Notes: generated from the letters alone by a model not told the origin. Shown: positions 27,201 through 41,687, counted from the first letter of the stretch. The stretch is DNA of 64,000 bases from Aphidius gifuensis (GCF_014905175.1 NC_057790.1:6944001-7008000), one strand, 5' to 3'. Program-made: numbers and translations.

Positions 27201-28138
27201 ATTGCCTCATATGGCTTCAATAATATTTATATTTTTTGCTTTTTCATCAACAAGTAGTAGTGAAAAATTTCATGGTTCATATGACATATGGAGATGTAAT
27301 GTTACATCAAAGAAATCAAGACAAAAGATAATATCAAAAAAAAAAAAAAAGCTCGATCACTTTGAAGATTTTTTTTTTTTTTTTTTAACATGACTTTTAT
27401 GATTAAAGCAATAAAAAAAAAGCTTGAAATACAAAAAAAAAACAAAGGTTTTTTAAAATATAAATTAATTGTGTTAAAAAATTTTGGAATTTTTTATTTC
27501 TTAATTAATTTTTTGTTGACAGTTTGTGTGTATAAATATCAAGTGGTATATAAAAATTAAAATAAAAAAAAAATCGTATTTACAGTTGAAGTGCACACTG
27601 TGCATGAAAAAAAAAAGGTAAAATAAATTTCTGCATATGAGCTTTTAATAAAATAAAAAGGTCTTTTATTAAAAACATATATTTTATGATGCTTGCACTT
27701 GTTAAAACTGGGTCATATGGTATAGCTAAAGTTTTGTGACCTTTTTTCATTGGTTTGTTGATTTTAGGCTAAGAGAGCAACACAAGAGACATATACCATA
27801 AATTATTTTGAATAGCTAGTCTATATATTTACATATTTACATAGTGAAAGATCATATACTTTTAAGTACATATCCATGATTACAAAAAAAAAAGAAAATG
27901 AGGTGATTTCAATTCCAAGTTGAAAGCACACACATAAATAAAACATAGTAAAATGATTACATAGTACATGCGTCTATTTTTTCTTTTTGTTAAAAAAACT
28001 TCTGATGGATTGATGATTACATTGTGTGGATGATTGTACAATATCTTTTTTGAAACAAATAATAATAGCCAATGTCAGATTTGAGTGAGGAGCTTTTTTT
28101 TTTTTCTAATAAACACACAAGTTTGTATCTAATCCAAA
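21265..28138. other. Gene-free stretch with a few GC-richer patches
   Basis: Two patches stand out from the AT-rich background: 21410-21780 (with CGAGACGCG and TCGCGCGACAACGC) and 26715-26870 (with CCCCGCAGGGGCGG). They could be noncoding first exons or promoters of a flanking gene, but no long frame supports coding. A 30-codon plus-strand frame starting at 26784 is too short to call. The rest is simple AT-rich DNA. Confidence 0.35.
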
Positions 28139-28585
28139 CAAGTATTAAACATATTTTAAATAAACAATAAATTATAAAATATATATATTAATTTATAAAT
28201 ATTATGTCATGAAAATAAGGAATATTATAATTTTTTTTTCATTAAAATATAAAATGTATAAATGTAATTTGTTTTTGACTCGCGAGTAGTTGATAAATGT
28301 TAAATTTCGATTGAGACTCAAATTTTTACTTTTAAATAAATAAATTATCTTAAGATGAGGGAAAAACGTCATGTAAAAAGATGATATTTAAAATAACTAG
28401 AAAAAAACCAACGATTATTTGAGATAGTTAATTAATATCTCAAAGTTATCTGTAAATTTGTTAATTCTTCTTTCTATCAGTCTCGCATTAAATATTACAA
28501 TCTTTGACTGTTGATTTTATTTTTTAATACACGGTCATTAAGATTTATCGATATACCCCAACAAGTGCAAATCTATATCATCGAT
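28139..28585 (+). repeat. Interspersed repeat family R, copy 3 (short, internally deleted)
   Basis: It matches copy 1 over the whole short form, including ACTCGCGAGT. It lacks the TTACTATTGAAAGAC plus poly-A segment found before CTTCTTTCTATCAGTCTCGC in other copies. It ends, like copy 1, just after the GTGCAAAT block. Confidence 0.85.
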
Positions 28586-31115
28586 TTTTTCTAATAAACA
28601 CACAAGTTTGTATCTAATTCAAAAAAAATTGTTGCATTTTTATTTTTTTAAATTTTTCAAACAAGTAAATATTCTTTTTATAAATTAAAAAAAGTAAATT
28701 GTAAAATTGATAATTTTTTTAAAAATATTATATCATTAAAAAAAAAAATCAAATAAAAAATATTATTTTCATAGAATTTTCATGTAATAGTATATAAATG
28801 AAAAAATAAATAAATAAATTAACTAAAGTGCATTTGTGAGGTCTGTTGATAAAAAAAAAAAAAAGTAAGAATTTTTTTTAAAATATTCTTACCATTGAAT
28901 ATCAATGTGACACAGTTTTTATTTTCTTTTGAATATTATTTTTTTTATCTAGAATATGAAAGTGCAGTTTATATTGATTTATGCTCTTTTACAAAAAAAA
29001 AAAAAATAATAATAATAATAATAATAATATTTTAATTAGTTGTACATTATTATTGAATAAAATTAAATGAACAATCGATTGAATTTTATATTTTTATATA
29101 AATTATAATGCCTGTTTATAAATTCATGATGGTGCAAATATATGTGTCGAGAGTGTTTGTGCGATGACCATTACTATGGCTCGATAACCACTACACAAAT
29201 ACTATTGTCTTAATATATATGTACTCCACAAATAGCAGGTATCATTATATATCTCAGTTGTTCCCATCATGAGATGTTAACTTGTGTTTATTGTGCAATT
29301 ATTGGCCCGAAGATTAGTTGCTTAATTATCGTTAAATACATTCCTTTTATTCATTTCAAAAACGAATATTTGAGTGTTATTTAATTATTTAAATTTCCAA
29401 GTATTTTATCAATTTCATGGACGAAAATATAAAACACATGATCCGTTATTATTTTTATCAGATTTAAAAATAAATTATCCAATTGTTAATTCATTTTTTT
29501 GGTTAAAAACAAATTATTTATCGACTTACTGGTTAAATTCCAATTTCCAGAATAAATTTTGTTCAATTATCATGAGCTTTTGAACTATAAATTAAAATAA
29601 TTTCACTCAAAATTACTGCAGCAAATTAAGACCTATATAATGAGCTTTGGTATAATTATGTGCAATCCACGGTTCCAGGTTCAAGTTGGTTATCAACAAA
29701 GCCAACAATAAAATATAAAAAAAACATATGATAACTTTTTTTTTTCATCTATCAATATATCAATAATTACTATTGACATTTTTGCATATATAAATATTTC
29801 AATGAAATTAATTGATATCAAGATTATAAATGAAAAATAAATAGATAAACATTGAAAATTTAATTAGATTATTGTTGAATAAATAACAATATTAAAATAG
29901 AAAAAGTATTTAATTTAATTTTACTTTTTTGTTGATTTATTTATTTATTTATTATCCATTAATCTTGTCAATTTATTGTAATTAATTATACTAATATTTA
30001 CGTTGCTTTTTTTTTTTTTATAATATTGTCTCTTTGTTTGTTTATATTTTCTTCTCTTTAATGTCAACAAATTTCCAATCATTCGTTGTATTCATCTGTC
30101 TAACGAAATTGGATCCAATATTGATCTTTTTTTTTTTTTGTAATAAAAATAAATTTATCAATATTTTACAAAAGAAAATAAATGAGTCAATATATACATC
30201 AAAAATTGAAGTTAATAATCATGTAAAAAGTATTTTTTTTTTTTCTTTGTTGAATATAATGAGGGATTGGGTTTAATATGAATATTTATAAAATAATTCT
30301 GATAATTTTGAATGATTGATTTCCATTATATTGAAAGAAAAAAAATTTGCTAATGGGGTTTATGAGCTTTTGAAAATAGGGATTGTATAAACTCTCAAGC
30401 TGATTTTAATAGGTAAGTACGTAAATTTATAACATGAATAGAATTTTTTGTTGTCAATAATTTTAATGATAGCTAGAAAAAAAAGATAAATAAAAATGAA
30501 TAAAATATGATAATAAAAAGTAATGAAAAAAAAATAAATAAAAAAAAAGGTATTGCGTGTTGCATAACGAAAAAACTTGAGACATGATAGGGCACAGTGT
30601 TGGTTGATAACAGTCAAAAGGTTAAAAGAATAAAAAGTATTTATTTTTTTGAATTTATAAATTGTTAATGAAAGTTTAAACGATAAAATAAACTCTGCAC
30701 GCAATGATGCAATTTTTTTATAAATTTTATTTAATGTTTATTTTTTAGTTGATGTATATATACAACATGGTACAAATGTATAAAATAGTTAAACTTTTTT
30801 ATTGTCGATTTTAAATACTCGAGTATATATTTAGTTAATATATTGGTGTCGTAACGTAGGTGGGTTGTTCAAAGACCCTCTTGATTTTGTGAGTAAAACT
30901 TTTTATTTTTTAGGGGATGATTCATTTGGGTTTTTTGATGGTTAATCAATAAGCCCAATGTTATACTTGTAATTTTTTAAATATATTTTTATTTTATTAT
31001 TTATTTAAGGTAATTTATATTATTCTGCGTTTTTGTTTTTTATATGGAATATTGAATAATTTATATCATTGTATATTTAATAATTAAGGTGGTTTGATGC
31101 TTGTCGATATATACA
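28586..31115. other. Gene-free AT-rich stretch
   Basis: Contains an AAT microsatellite near 29008-29030 and many A/T runs. No exon recognised; the 30360-30704 minus frame is compositionally biased (Phe/Ile/Tyr) and has no family match. Confidence 0.4.
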
Positions 31116-31904
31116 TTTATAAATGAAAGGTATTGAACATATTTCAAGTAGACAATAAATTATTAAATAATATATATTAATTTATAAATATTATGTCATG
31201 AAAATAAGGAATATTATAATTTTTTTTTCATTAAAATATAAAATGTATAAATGTAATTTGTTTTTGACTCGCGAGTAGTTGGCAAATGTTAAATTTCCAT
31301 TGAGACTCAAATTTTTACTTTTAAATAAATAAATTATCTTAAGATGAGGGGAAAACGTCATGTAAAAAGATGCTATTTAAAATAACTAGAAAAAAACCAA
31401 CGATTATTTGAGATAGTTAATTAATATCTCAAAGTTATCTGTAAATTTGTTAATTTTACTATTGAAAGACAAAAAAAAAAATTCTTTTTTCCATCAGTCT
31501 CGCATTAAATATTGCAATCTTTGACTGTTGATTTTATTTTTTTAAACACGGTCATTTAGATTTATCGATATACACCAACAAGTGCAAATTCACATCATCT
31601 ATATAAACATAATACAACAATATTTTTTATTTTTCAGTCAATTAAAAGTATAAAATGAAACTGGTAAAGTAAATATAACTCAAAAAATACAAATAATATT
31701 AAATTCATCTCATTACATATTCTAAGAACTTGCAAATCTTTGCAATATGTATAGGTATATAAATTAATTTCTTTTCAAATATTATGTTTATTCATAAAGA
31801 CTCCAAAAGTCTAATTAGGTCTTTAAAAAATTTCCACTAGCACAAAAAAGAGCCATTAGAAACACGATGACGAAAACTTTTCGGTAAAAGATATTTCGTT
31901 CTTC
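31116..31904 (+). repeat. Interspersed repeat family R, copy 4 (full-length reference)
   Basis: About 789 bp. It is shared almost base for base with 34317-35104, up to a common right end at AAAAGATATTTCGTTCTTC, after which the flanks differ. The left limit is set by where the flanking sequence of copies 4 and 5 diverges. No reading frame and no clear TG..CA or inverted termini. Confidence 0.88.
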
Positions 31905-34316
31905 TTATCATCCATACATAATACAACAAGTTATCAATTTATTCTCTCAAATCACACGTCCAAAAAGAAAAGTTATTCATCCGATTTTAGCGTGTTGATT
32001 ATATAATCACGTATTCACATATTTTTTCAACTCCAGTAGAAACACAACTGGCTAATGAAATCTTTCGTTTTTATTTCGTATTTACTCGAGTCTGTTTTCA
32101 TTTATCATTGTCAGTGGGAATGTGTTTTTCTTATAAAATTGCTTTTACTACACTTTGAAATCATTTGATAAAATTTATTACTTGGCATTTAACTTAATAA
32201 ACCAGATAATGTTAAAAAATACAAATCTCATCTACTACAATTTTCTATATTCTCCAAAAAATAAATAAACAAATAAAAAACTAAAATTTCACTTTAATTC
32301 TCACAACGATAAATTATCACATTATCTACCTCAATTCATCAGTGATTAAATTCTTGTATTTTAAAATTGAATTCCCAACAAAGATTCATGTATAATGACA
32401 ATGTCATCTTCATAATACACGGTTAATTTTTTTTTTCCTATTTTTTTTTTTATAAATAAAATATCAATACAATGTTGCCAATAAATCTGTCACCAGGGGC
32501 TTTTCAAAAATGTTTCTGTTTGGGGGTTGTCACCCCTCTTGGACACAAATATTCTTGTACAAAAAGGGGGTGTTGTAAAGGTACACAATGACACCCCATA
32601 TTATACATATATTTTCTCACACAAATAAAACAATAATCCACATCTTTCTACATTCATCATTAACAAAATTTTAATTATTTCAATTCCAAACATTTATTAT
32701 TATCATTATTATAATAAATAAATTATTTCAACAGATATAAATCATATTGCTTGATAAAAATATAATTTCATGATCATCAAATTGGAAATTTTATAAATAC
32801 AAGCCTCAAGAGAAATAGTATACAATTTATTGAACAAACAACAATATTTATTATTAATTTATTTATATTTTTAATTTGATAAAAAATTAAAGTATAATTA
32901 AAAATAAATAACTATTACAATGTCAGTTTTAAAAATACGCATATATTCTCTTGTAACATCAAGCACAGTAATTACATGATGAAAATAAAATGAAAAAGAG
33001 ATGGAAAATTTTGCTGGTTTGTTAATTGAGTAAAACAGGGTATAGAATAAAAAAAAACAATGAAAAAAAATAATTTCCATCAAAGTACCCCCTGGGCATC
33101 AGGCAAAAATGAATAAATTTTGCAAGGACCACTAAAATCCAGAGGGTATCTGAAATTCAATTGTGGTTTGTTGAATAAAAGTCACAATAATCAATTTTGA
33201 AATATAAAATCTATTTGTTTTATTATTTTGATAGTTATTAAAAATTTTATATAAAATTATTGAGTATATAGAAATATTAAATAATTGCTCATATGTGAAA
33301 ATATATTTGTTGACAAATTGAATATTTGCTGTGATCGAGTAAAAGAGATTTGAAATTAAATAAATTAACTAAACTTGATTGAGAGGATATATAGCTTGTG
33401 GTAATGATGTCTATATATATCATTAAATATATGTATTTTCGTAATTCCGACGTAACCGAAAATTTAGAAGGATGTGGTTTAAATGATGATTGGAGCAGTG
33501 AATTTGAGACGATTCAATAGCTCTTGATTGGCCAACGTTCAGCCAATTACTCTGATATCTAGTTTACCCTCATCTTAAAATATCCTTTATATATCCTTGA
33601 AATAACTGAGGACATTTATTATATACACCAATGACAACAATTGTGATCATCAATGATTATTACAATATACTCTAAAAATAATTGAGTTGAATCAATTTCT
33701 TAAAAAATATAATTGTTGAACAAACTCGTTTAAAAAAATATCAAATAATTGTTGAGTTTTTTATTTATTCTGGGAGGTAATTAGTGGTGGATCGTGAGAA
33801 GGGCTGATTATAAAAAGATCAAGAACAAGTTTAAATAAAAGAGGAGAATTTAGTTTCGTATATATATTTTGTTTTAATCAAGGAAATGTAGTTTTATGTA
33901 ATATCGAATTTATGTGATTGAAAAACGATGAAGTTTTTGACGTGAAAAACAAGTGATAAATAAATATGAATATGAGTTGCATTATAAATCATTTGAAGAC
34001 GTATATGGTATGTATAATGTAGGAACACGTTTCATCATAACGGAGTTAAAACTCGGGCTAGTATTTATTCAGTATGAATCGGAAGTGTCGACCTGGTTTA
34101 ATAAATAAACGCATATAATATTGGAAAATAATAATAATAATCAAAAACTAATATAAATTGATAAGCAAATGAATAAATGAATGAATAATCAAGTAAATTA
34201 TAATAAAAGAATAAAAATTCATATATTTATCTAAATAAGATTTAAATATTTAAATAAATGATTTACTTTTAAGAAGCTGTGGATTAATAATCGAACAATA
34301 ATCAAGAAAACGAATT
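31905..34316. other. Gene-free stretch between two family R copies
   Basis: No coding exon recognised. A patch at 32490-32600 has G and C runs (GGGGGTTGTCACCCC) but no open frame of note. Confidence 0.4.
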
Positions 34317-35104
34317 TATAATTGAAAAGTATTAAACATATTTCAAGTAGACAATAAATTATTGAATATATATATTAATTTATAAATATTATGTCATGAA
34401 AATAAGGAATATTATAATTTTTTTTTCATTAAAATATAAAATGTATAAATGTAATTTGTCTTTTGACTCGCGAGTAGTTGGTAAATGTTAAATTTCCATT
34501 GAGACTCAAATTTTTACTTTTAAATAAATAAATTATCTTAAGATGAGGGAAAAACGTCATGTAAAAAGATGATATTTAAAATAACTAGAAAAAAACCAAC
34601 GATTATTTGAGATAGTTAATTAATATCTCAAAGTTATCTGTGAATTTGTTAATTTTACTATTGAAAGACAAAAAAAAAAAATTCTTCTTTCTATCAGTCT
34701 CGCATTAAATATTACAATCTTTGACTGTTGATTTTATTTTTTAATACACGGTTATTAAGATTTATCGATATACACCAACAAGTGCAAATTCACATCATCT
34801 ATATAAACATAATACAACAATATTTTTTATTTTTCAGTCAATTAAAAGTATGAAATAAAACTGGTAAAGTAAATATAACTCCAAAAATACAAATAATATT
34901 AAATTCAGCTCGTTACATATTCTAAGAACTTGCAAATCTTTGCAATATATATATATAAATTAATTTCTTTTTAAATATTATGTTTATTCATAAAGACTCC
35001 AAAAGTCTAATTAGGTCTTTGAAAAATTTCCACTATAGCACAAAAAAGAGCCATCAGAAACACGATGACGAAAACTTTTCGGTAAAAGATATTTCGTTCT
35101 TCGC
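34317..35104 (+). repeat. Interspersed repeat family R, copy 5 (full-length)
   Basis: About 788 bp, same orientation as copy 4 and 3.2 kb from it. Differences from copy 4 are a few substitutions plus a small change in a TA run. The shared right end TTTCGTTCTTC gives the element boundary. Confidence 0.88.
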
Positions 35105-38100
35105 TTTTTCTTCTTCCTGATAGAAATTTTATTCCAAGTTTAATATTTTTTTTTATTCTCTTTAAATTTAATCACTTGTAGGAAAATTTAATTCACCATA
35201 CTTTATCAACAATTCTCATTCAGAATATTAAAAAAAAAATAATCTAAAATAAAATAATTGGAAACTCACATTTTCATTTATCGGTTTTTTATATATTTTA
35301 TTGAGGTTTTCAATTTCAACGATGAATCTAATTTCAGATACTCAATTCACTTGGTATTCATGATATAAATTTTCATGTATTTATTTGACATAGCAAATCG
35401 CTTTGATCCAGCTTAATTAAGTCACTCATCATCAACACACAGAAACCACAAAAATACTCTCATTACAAGCAATAACTAAACTATTTCATTTCATGATATA
35501 ACGAACAAAGGGAAACCGTGATAAAATCAAGTATCAATTCATAATATTGTTAATGATTTTATCTCTTTTACAACCAAGAAAAAATTCACAATCAAATGTC
35601 ATTTATCAGCAGCTCAATACTAAAAAACCAATCATCATCGTGATATTTAATTAATAAAAATAAAACAACTAATTAATATTTTTAATTTCAATTATTTCAC
35701 TTACCAAAATTTAATAAATTAGCATGTAAAAACCATAATAACCACCTTCCCCACAAAAACATAATTTTATAAATCAACTAAATACCAATCATTTAAATAT
35801 AAAAATAATATTTTAAAATAAAAATTTCACTGTGTCAAGTCATGTTGTAAAATATACTGATGCGGGGGTCAGCAACATATTCAGTATCAAACAGTTAATG
35901 GCTCTTTCTTCTATTATAACATCCCTTCCCTCTATTTAATTTTTTAAAATCATCATCAACACCATCATTGTAATAACAACAATAATAATCAACTTGTATA
36001 AAAAAAAAAAATAATCATAATAATTATAATTGTGTCCCGGATGTTTCAAGTGAATGTTGTCCAATCGAAATGTAACATTTTAACGTTCAAATGTGCTCAC
36101 CCGATGTTCTCAGCAGGGAACATCTAGCCTTGACGTTTGTTCATTCAAGAGGAAATAATAATAATAATGTAAATAATAAAAAAAAAAAAAATCGGAACTT
36201 TAAAAGTACAGCTATGTAACATCCGGATTCGTTACGTTTTTTTTTTTATAGAAATATTTGTTTGTTTGATTTTTTTTTCGATTAAAATCAATTTGTAATT
36301 TTTTCTATTTAACTTTTTCGATTGTTAGTGATATTATTATTGTTAATTAATACATTATAGACATGGGAACTATTTTTTTTTTGTTGATAAGCACTCTTCT
36401 CGGTAATTTTTTTTTTATCAAAAAAATTATTTTTAAAATGAAAAAATAAGTTATTAATATATTTCAAATTGTATGTACAAAAATAAAAATAAATAGATAA
36501 CATAGAATATAGAAAAAAAATAGACTGATAAAAAAATTTTAAGTAAAATTTTTAATTAAAATATTTATCAGATAAATAATTTATAAATGAGTAATATTTT
36601 TATAAAAGAAAAATGGTATTAATAGAATTGAAAATCATGTTGTTTTGTTATTAATTTTGTTTTATGATTAATTATAAATTTATCGATTAGTTGTGGCTGA
36701 GTAAAATTCTATCGGAAATATATATTGGGATGGAAATACCACCAGAGAATTATAAATTCGACTCTCTCGGATTATATACAAGCTTGTGATTATACTCCAA
36801 AAATCCCATTGTATTTTTTTTTTTACACATTTTATTACGACCCCTTTTACCCTATCTTTTTGTTCAATGCCTAACCCTTCTATTTTATTTTAAGACTAAC
36901 CATATCGATAATGTCATCCAATGAAAAGAGAAAAAAAATACACAATAAATCTGCAAGTAAAAAAATAACAAACTTTGTATTTCACCACTTTGCCACCCTT
37001 GCAACAAAAAGTGAATTTTATACACTCGTTTCTTTGTTCTTTATATAAGTAAAAAAAATTCAAATATTAATTGCAAATTTACATTAAAAAGTATTAATTA
37101 TTTGTAATTAAATAACATTTATTTTTAAGAGTTATTTGTATGATTAAAATGAGTCAAAAAAATGTGAATAAATAATTTATTTAAAATAAATTAGATAAAT
37201 GTTTCAAGTATTATATGATAAAATTAAATGAGACTTCTTTTGTTGATTAATTTTGAGTATTTAACAATGCACCTTACAATAAAAACCTTGTATCCAAGCA
37301 GAATAATTGATTGGCCAGTCAAAAGTCAGAGCATAAAATATTGCCATTAATTATCTAAAATTTTTACAGTATTTACAGTTGCAATCCTTTTTAAAAGAAT
37401 TACTACAAATTTTTTTTTATAATATCTTTATCAATTTTACAATGGCTTTTAAATAGGATGAAAAAAAAATAAAAAAAAAAAGATTGATGATGACATGTGT
37501 AAAGTAGTTTTGTGGGCGGAAAATCTAGACCAGAATTAAGTGGATAAAAATTTCTTCTTGACGACACCAATAAAGCGACAATTTGTCATTCAAAAGTCAC
37601 ACAAGTCAAGAGTTTTAAATTCAAAAAAATTAAAAAAAAGTATATAATAACTACAAATTAGTGATAGAAAATAATAAATTCAGCTTTTAAATTAAAAAAT
37701 TGATAAGAATTTTAGTAAAATATTAAAACACGCACCTAAAAATCCTCGTGTTGTATAAGCACGTTGATAAAATCTTCAAGTTTCGAAAAAAATATCTTCC
37801 AATAACACTCAAAATAAATAAACAACCCTGATGTCAAATATTATCAGTGATAATATCAATGAATAGTCAGATTTTTGATGTTTTTATTTCATCACGTATC
37901 AAAAAGAGATCCTTTCACATTTTCAGCTCAAATGTCATGCAAAAGTTCAAGAACTGCGCACGATTAAAAAATATATTATACAAAAATAAAAAAAAAATGA
38001 AATAATAACAGGCCCTGATCAAGGTCACGCAAGCGCGATAAAGATTGATAAAAAAATTTTACTGATAAAAATACAAGTAGTAAAAGAAAAAGAAAAAAAA

Positions 38101-39036
38101 ACAATGGCAAGAAAAAGAAGAAAAATTTAAAAAAATTCACTGGCACCTTCACTGCTATGTATTTTTTATTTTTGTATTTGATAAAATTTTAATCACGATT
38201 TAGTGTATATTTGAGGGATGAAATTTAAGTATTGCACGAGGGTTGACACGGCGGCTTTGATGTCGAACCGATGACTGTCGGAGCAATGTGGATAGAAAAA
38301 TAAGTATACTAAAAACAGCAGCAACGATGACGACGACGACGACACAGCCCCTGGGGGGCCAGGCCTTGACGCATGCGTTATCAAGTATCTTTGCCCAACC
38401 CTAAACCCTTTTTTATCAACACACTGCTGAATCATTCATGAAAATTTTTTCCAAATTGACAAATAAACTATCGAATTAAAAATAACGATAGAAATTTTAC
38501 CTCAACGATAGAAATTAATAATTTCTAGACAAGAAATAATGATTGTATTTAAAAAAAAAAAAGATATAAAAAATTTGAAATTATTATTTAACATGAAATT
38601 TTAAATTGAATTTTATTATCAATGAAAATAAATAAATTTTAAAAATGCATTTTGCAAAAGGTAAAAGGAGAAATGTCAGTCTATTGTTTTGATGTTTGTT
38701 TGAGGTGACTCGAATAGGTAGATTGCCAATGAGACAGACGAAAATTTACAATTCATATATTCATTCAGAGACGAATGAAAAGACTATTGTCAATAACAGT
38801 CTAGAGATAAAAACCCATCATCTTAAATATAAAAAACATTTTACAAAACTTGTAATTAAAAACATACATAAATTTAACAAATTATTAAATAAATTTAAAT
38901 AACAATATCATCAGTAAAAGCAAGTGTTGTATACCAAAATTGAAATGATAATAATTTGTACTTAAATGAATATAAAAAAAATGAAACAAGAAAAATATTA
39001 TTAACAATATAAATAAATATATTTAAAAATTTTTAA
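35105..39036. other. Gene-free stretch upstream of the gatA stop codon
   Basis: Mostly AT-rich DNA. A GC-richer patch at 38230-38400 holds a GACGAC repeat and a minus-strand 80-codon frame (38435-38193) that I cannot assign; it could be a noncoding first exon. gatA 3' UTR should lie just below 39037. Confidence 0.4.
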
Positions 39037-40660
39037 TTATTCAATTAATTTTGTATTATTTAATACAAGTTTTGGATATTGTACAGCATTTTCAATCCAT
39101 TTAGCAATATTAAATAATTGTTTGTCATGTAAAAATGGTGTCATTAGCTGCAATGACAATGGCATACCTCTTGATGAATGACAAATTGGAATACTAATTG
39201 CTGGTATACCAGCTAAATTTGCTGGTTGTGTACAATAATCTTGTTGTGAACATTGAGTTTGATTATCTTTTGATATAAAATCTTTATAAAGTGGTGCATC
39301 AGTAAGTGTTGTAGGTGTTAATATAACATCAACACAATTATTCCATATATCATTAAAATCATTACTAATTAATCTACGTATTTTCATGGCTTTTAAAAAA
39401 TAATCATTATAATTTTCTTGTAATAAATAATAATTGCCAGTTAATATTCTACTACGTACAACATCATTAAAACCCATTGAACGACTTTTAGCATATAGCT
39501 TTTCAGTTGATGTATTTTCATTGGCTCTAAGACCATATTCAATACCATCATATCTTGACATATTACTAGCAACTTCACACTGATTTAATACTGAATAACA
39601 AACAGCTGATAAATCAGTATGTGGCATTGATATTTCACTAACAATTGCACCAGCTTCAGTCAATATATTTGCAACATTATTCCATGTATTTTTAACTTCA
39701 TCATTTAATTCTAATAAATTGTATTCTTTTGGTATACCAACTCTGAGTCCACTAACATCAATTGAATCTGTTAGTTCAATTGGATTAAATTTTTTATTAA
39801 TTGTTGTTGAATCATAATCATCTGGACCAGCAATTGCATTTAATATTTCTATACAATCATTGATATTTCTTGTTAAAATACCAGGTACATCCATTGAATT
39901 AACAAGTGGTATTAATCCATGTCTTGATACAAGACCATAAGTTGGTTTGTATCCAACTAGACCACAATATGATGCTGGATTTCTTGTTGAACCACCAGTA
40001 TCTGAACCCAATGCTGCAAAACATGTACCAGTTACAACAGCAATTGCTGAACCACCAGAACTTCCACCTTTTAATGAAAATTAAATTATGAAAATATTAT
40101 TTTATTAATTAAGTATTTATAAATTATAATTAAATACCTGCAATATGCCAATTGTCTGAACAATCAATGTTACTTGTTGATAAATCAGATTTTTCAATTG
40201 TATAATTATCTAATAATTTAGAACCCCAAATATTTTTTGTTGGTCCAAAGTGTGAATCAACTGTTCCAGATCCCATAGCAAATTCATCAAGATTTGTTTT
40301 ACCCATAAGTACTGCACCATTATCACGTAGCTTTTTATAAACAGTTGCATTATATCCAGGTATGAAGTTTTCTAGCATCAATGATGCACAAGTTGTTGGT
40401 ACATTTTCAACACAAAAATTATCTTTTATTGCAATTAATATACCATCAAGTTCACCTAATAGTTTACCATCATTTTGACGTTTGTTTGATTCATTTGATT
40501 GATCATTTCCAATTTTATCAGTTACATTTATGTATGCATTTAATGGTTTTATGTTGTTTATTAAATTTAATGATGCATTGTATAATTCAGATGGTTTTAA
40601 TTCAGCATTATGGATTTTTTTACTTACATTTTTTATTGAAGATGACAGTATTTTATTCAT
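39037..40660 (-). CDS. gatA: Glutamyl-tRNA(Gln) amidotransferase subunit A, mitochondrial (GatA/QRSL1)
   Basis: Two exons, 40660-40138 and 40067-39037, separated by a 70-nt GT-AG intron. They join in phase to encode 517 residues, a normal length for the family. GatA is the amidase subunit of mitochondrial GatCAB; it releases ammonia from glutamine so that Glu-tRNA(Gln) can be converted to Gln-tRNA(Gln). The amidase triad is visible as Lys79 (IAIKDNF), the cis-Ser about 177 in GGSSGGS, which spans the splice junction, and the nucleophile Ser201 in GSDTGGSTRNPAS. The family blocks MGKTNLDEFAMGSG, LVGYKPTYGLVSRHGLIPLV and NSMDVPGILTR are intact. The start ATG is in an A-rich context with an in-frame TAA four codons upstream and begins at the usual GatA N-terminus. 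About 25 residues are inserted before GGSSGGS, as in other eukaryotic forms. No defects seen. Confidence 0.96.
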
Positions 40661-40844
40661 TTTTGTTGTTGTTATTGTTTATTTTTATATATATTTTTTT
40701 ATGTTTTTATTATTGTTGTGTAATTTAATTTTATAACCTCAAAATGGATAAATGCATACATCACACACACACACATACGCTAGCAAGTATCAACAAAAAA
40801 AAAAAGAGAGGAAGAAGAAAGAGCGACAGAAAAGACTTGAGTCA

Positions 40845-40865
40845 AAGATGGCCGCTTGGCGGGAA
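40845..40865. promoter_or_regulatory. YY1-like plus E2F-like motif pair upstream of gatA
   Basis: AAGATGGCCGC (40845-40855) resembles a YY1/Pho site. It abuts TTGGCGGGAA (40856-40865), which matches the classical E2F consensus. They lie about 190 bp upstream of the gatA ATG and are the only GC-rich island nearby, so they probably mark the gatA promoter. Confidence 0.45.
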
Positions 40866-41687
40866 TAATTCAAATCAGTAATGCAGTTCTACTATAATTT
40901 AAAGCTAAAGTGTCAGAAAAAATGTACAGAAAATATATTAATTAAGCATTTTAAAAGTAATAAAAAAAATTTACTTGAAATAAATAAATTATAGAAAAAT
41001 TTCGCAGTCTTATGTTATTGATTTATTATTTCAATAGATTAAAATTTTTTTTAATACATATTTTTTTAATACATTCAATGATTTACTTTTTTAATTATTT
41101 AAAAATAATTTTATAAACTTTATTATATATTTTAAACAAAAACGTTGACATAATAATTATTAATGATTTTTTTTACTGTTAAATTTTGTTGTAAACGATG
41201 TTTATATTTTTTTTTTTTTTTAAGCTTATTATGTTTCAGAGGATAAAAAAACTTTATTAAAAAAAATTGATAAATTAATCATTAATGCTTCAGTGTGAGG
41301 TTTTGTTAAGATAAAAGATAAAAAAAATGAAAACTTGATAACTTTTTATTAATTTCATAAAAAAAAAATGCTGACGATAATATTTTCTCGAAAATGACTC
41401 GAACAAAAATTTGATATCACATGATATATTTTTAGACACAGCAACGTGTCTTAATTATTTAAATTATTTTACTTAAAAAATGATATTATCTTGAAATCTA
41501 TTTTTAGTTTTAATTGTCATTTATCTTTGGGTGGTTCATTTTAATTTACCTTGAGTTTAATTTTAATTATGAAGAGTTTTTTTTTTTTTTTTTTTAATTC
41601 AGGAACGATAGCTATTATTTAAATTTTTAGAATAAAAACAACCATACCATGGAACCTGTTTATCTAAGTTTTTTTGACTTGAAGATA

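Noticed and set aside
30360..30704. 114-codon minus-strand frame
   Set aside because: Strong Phe/Ile/Tyr bias, long A/T runs, no motif; most likely chance.
40381..40736. Plus-strand frames over gatA exon 1
   Set aside because: Antisense shadows of the well-supported gatA coding sequence.
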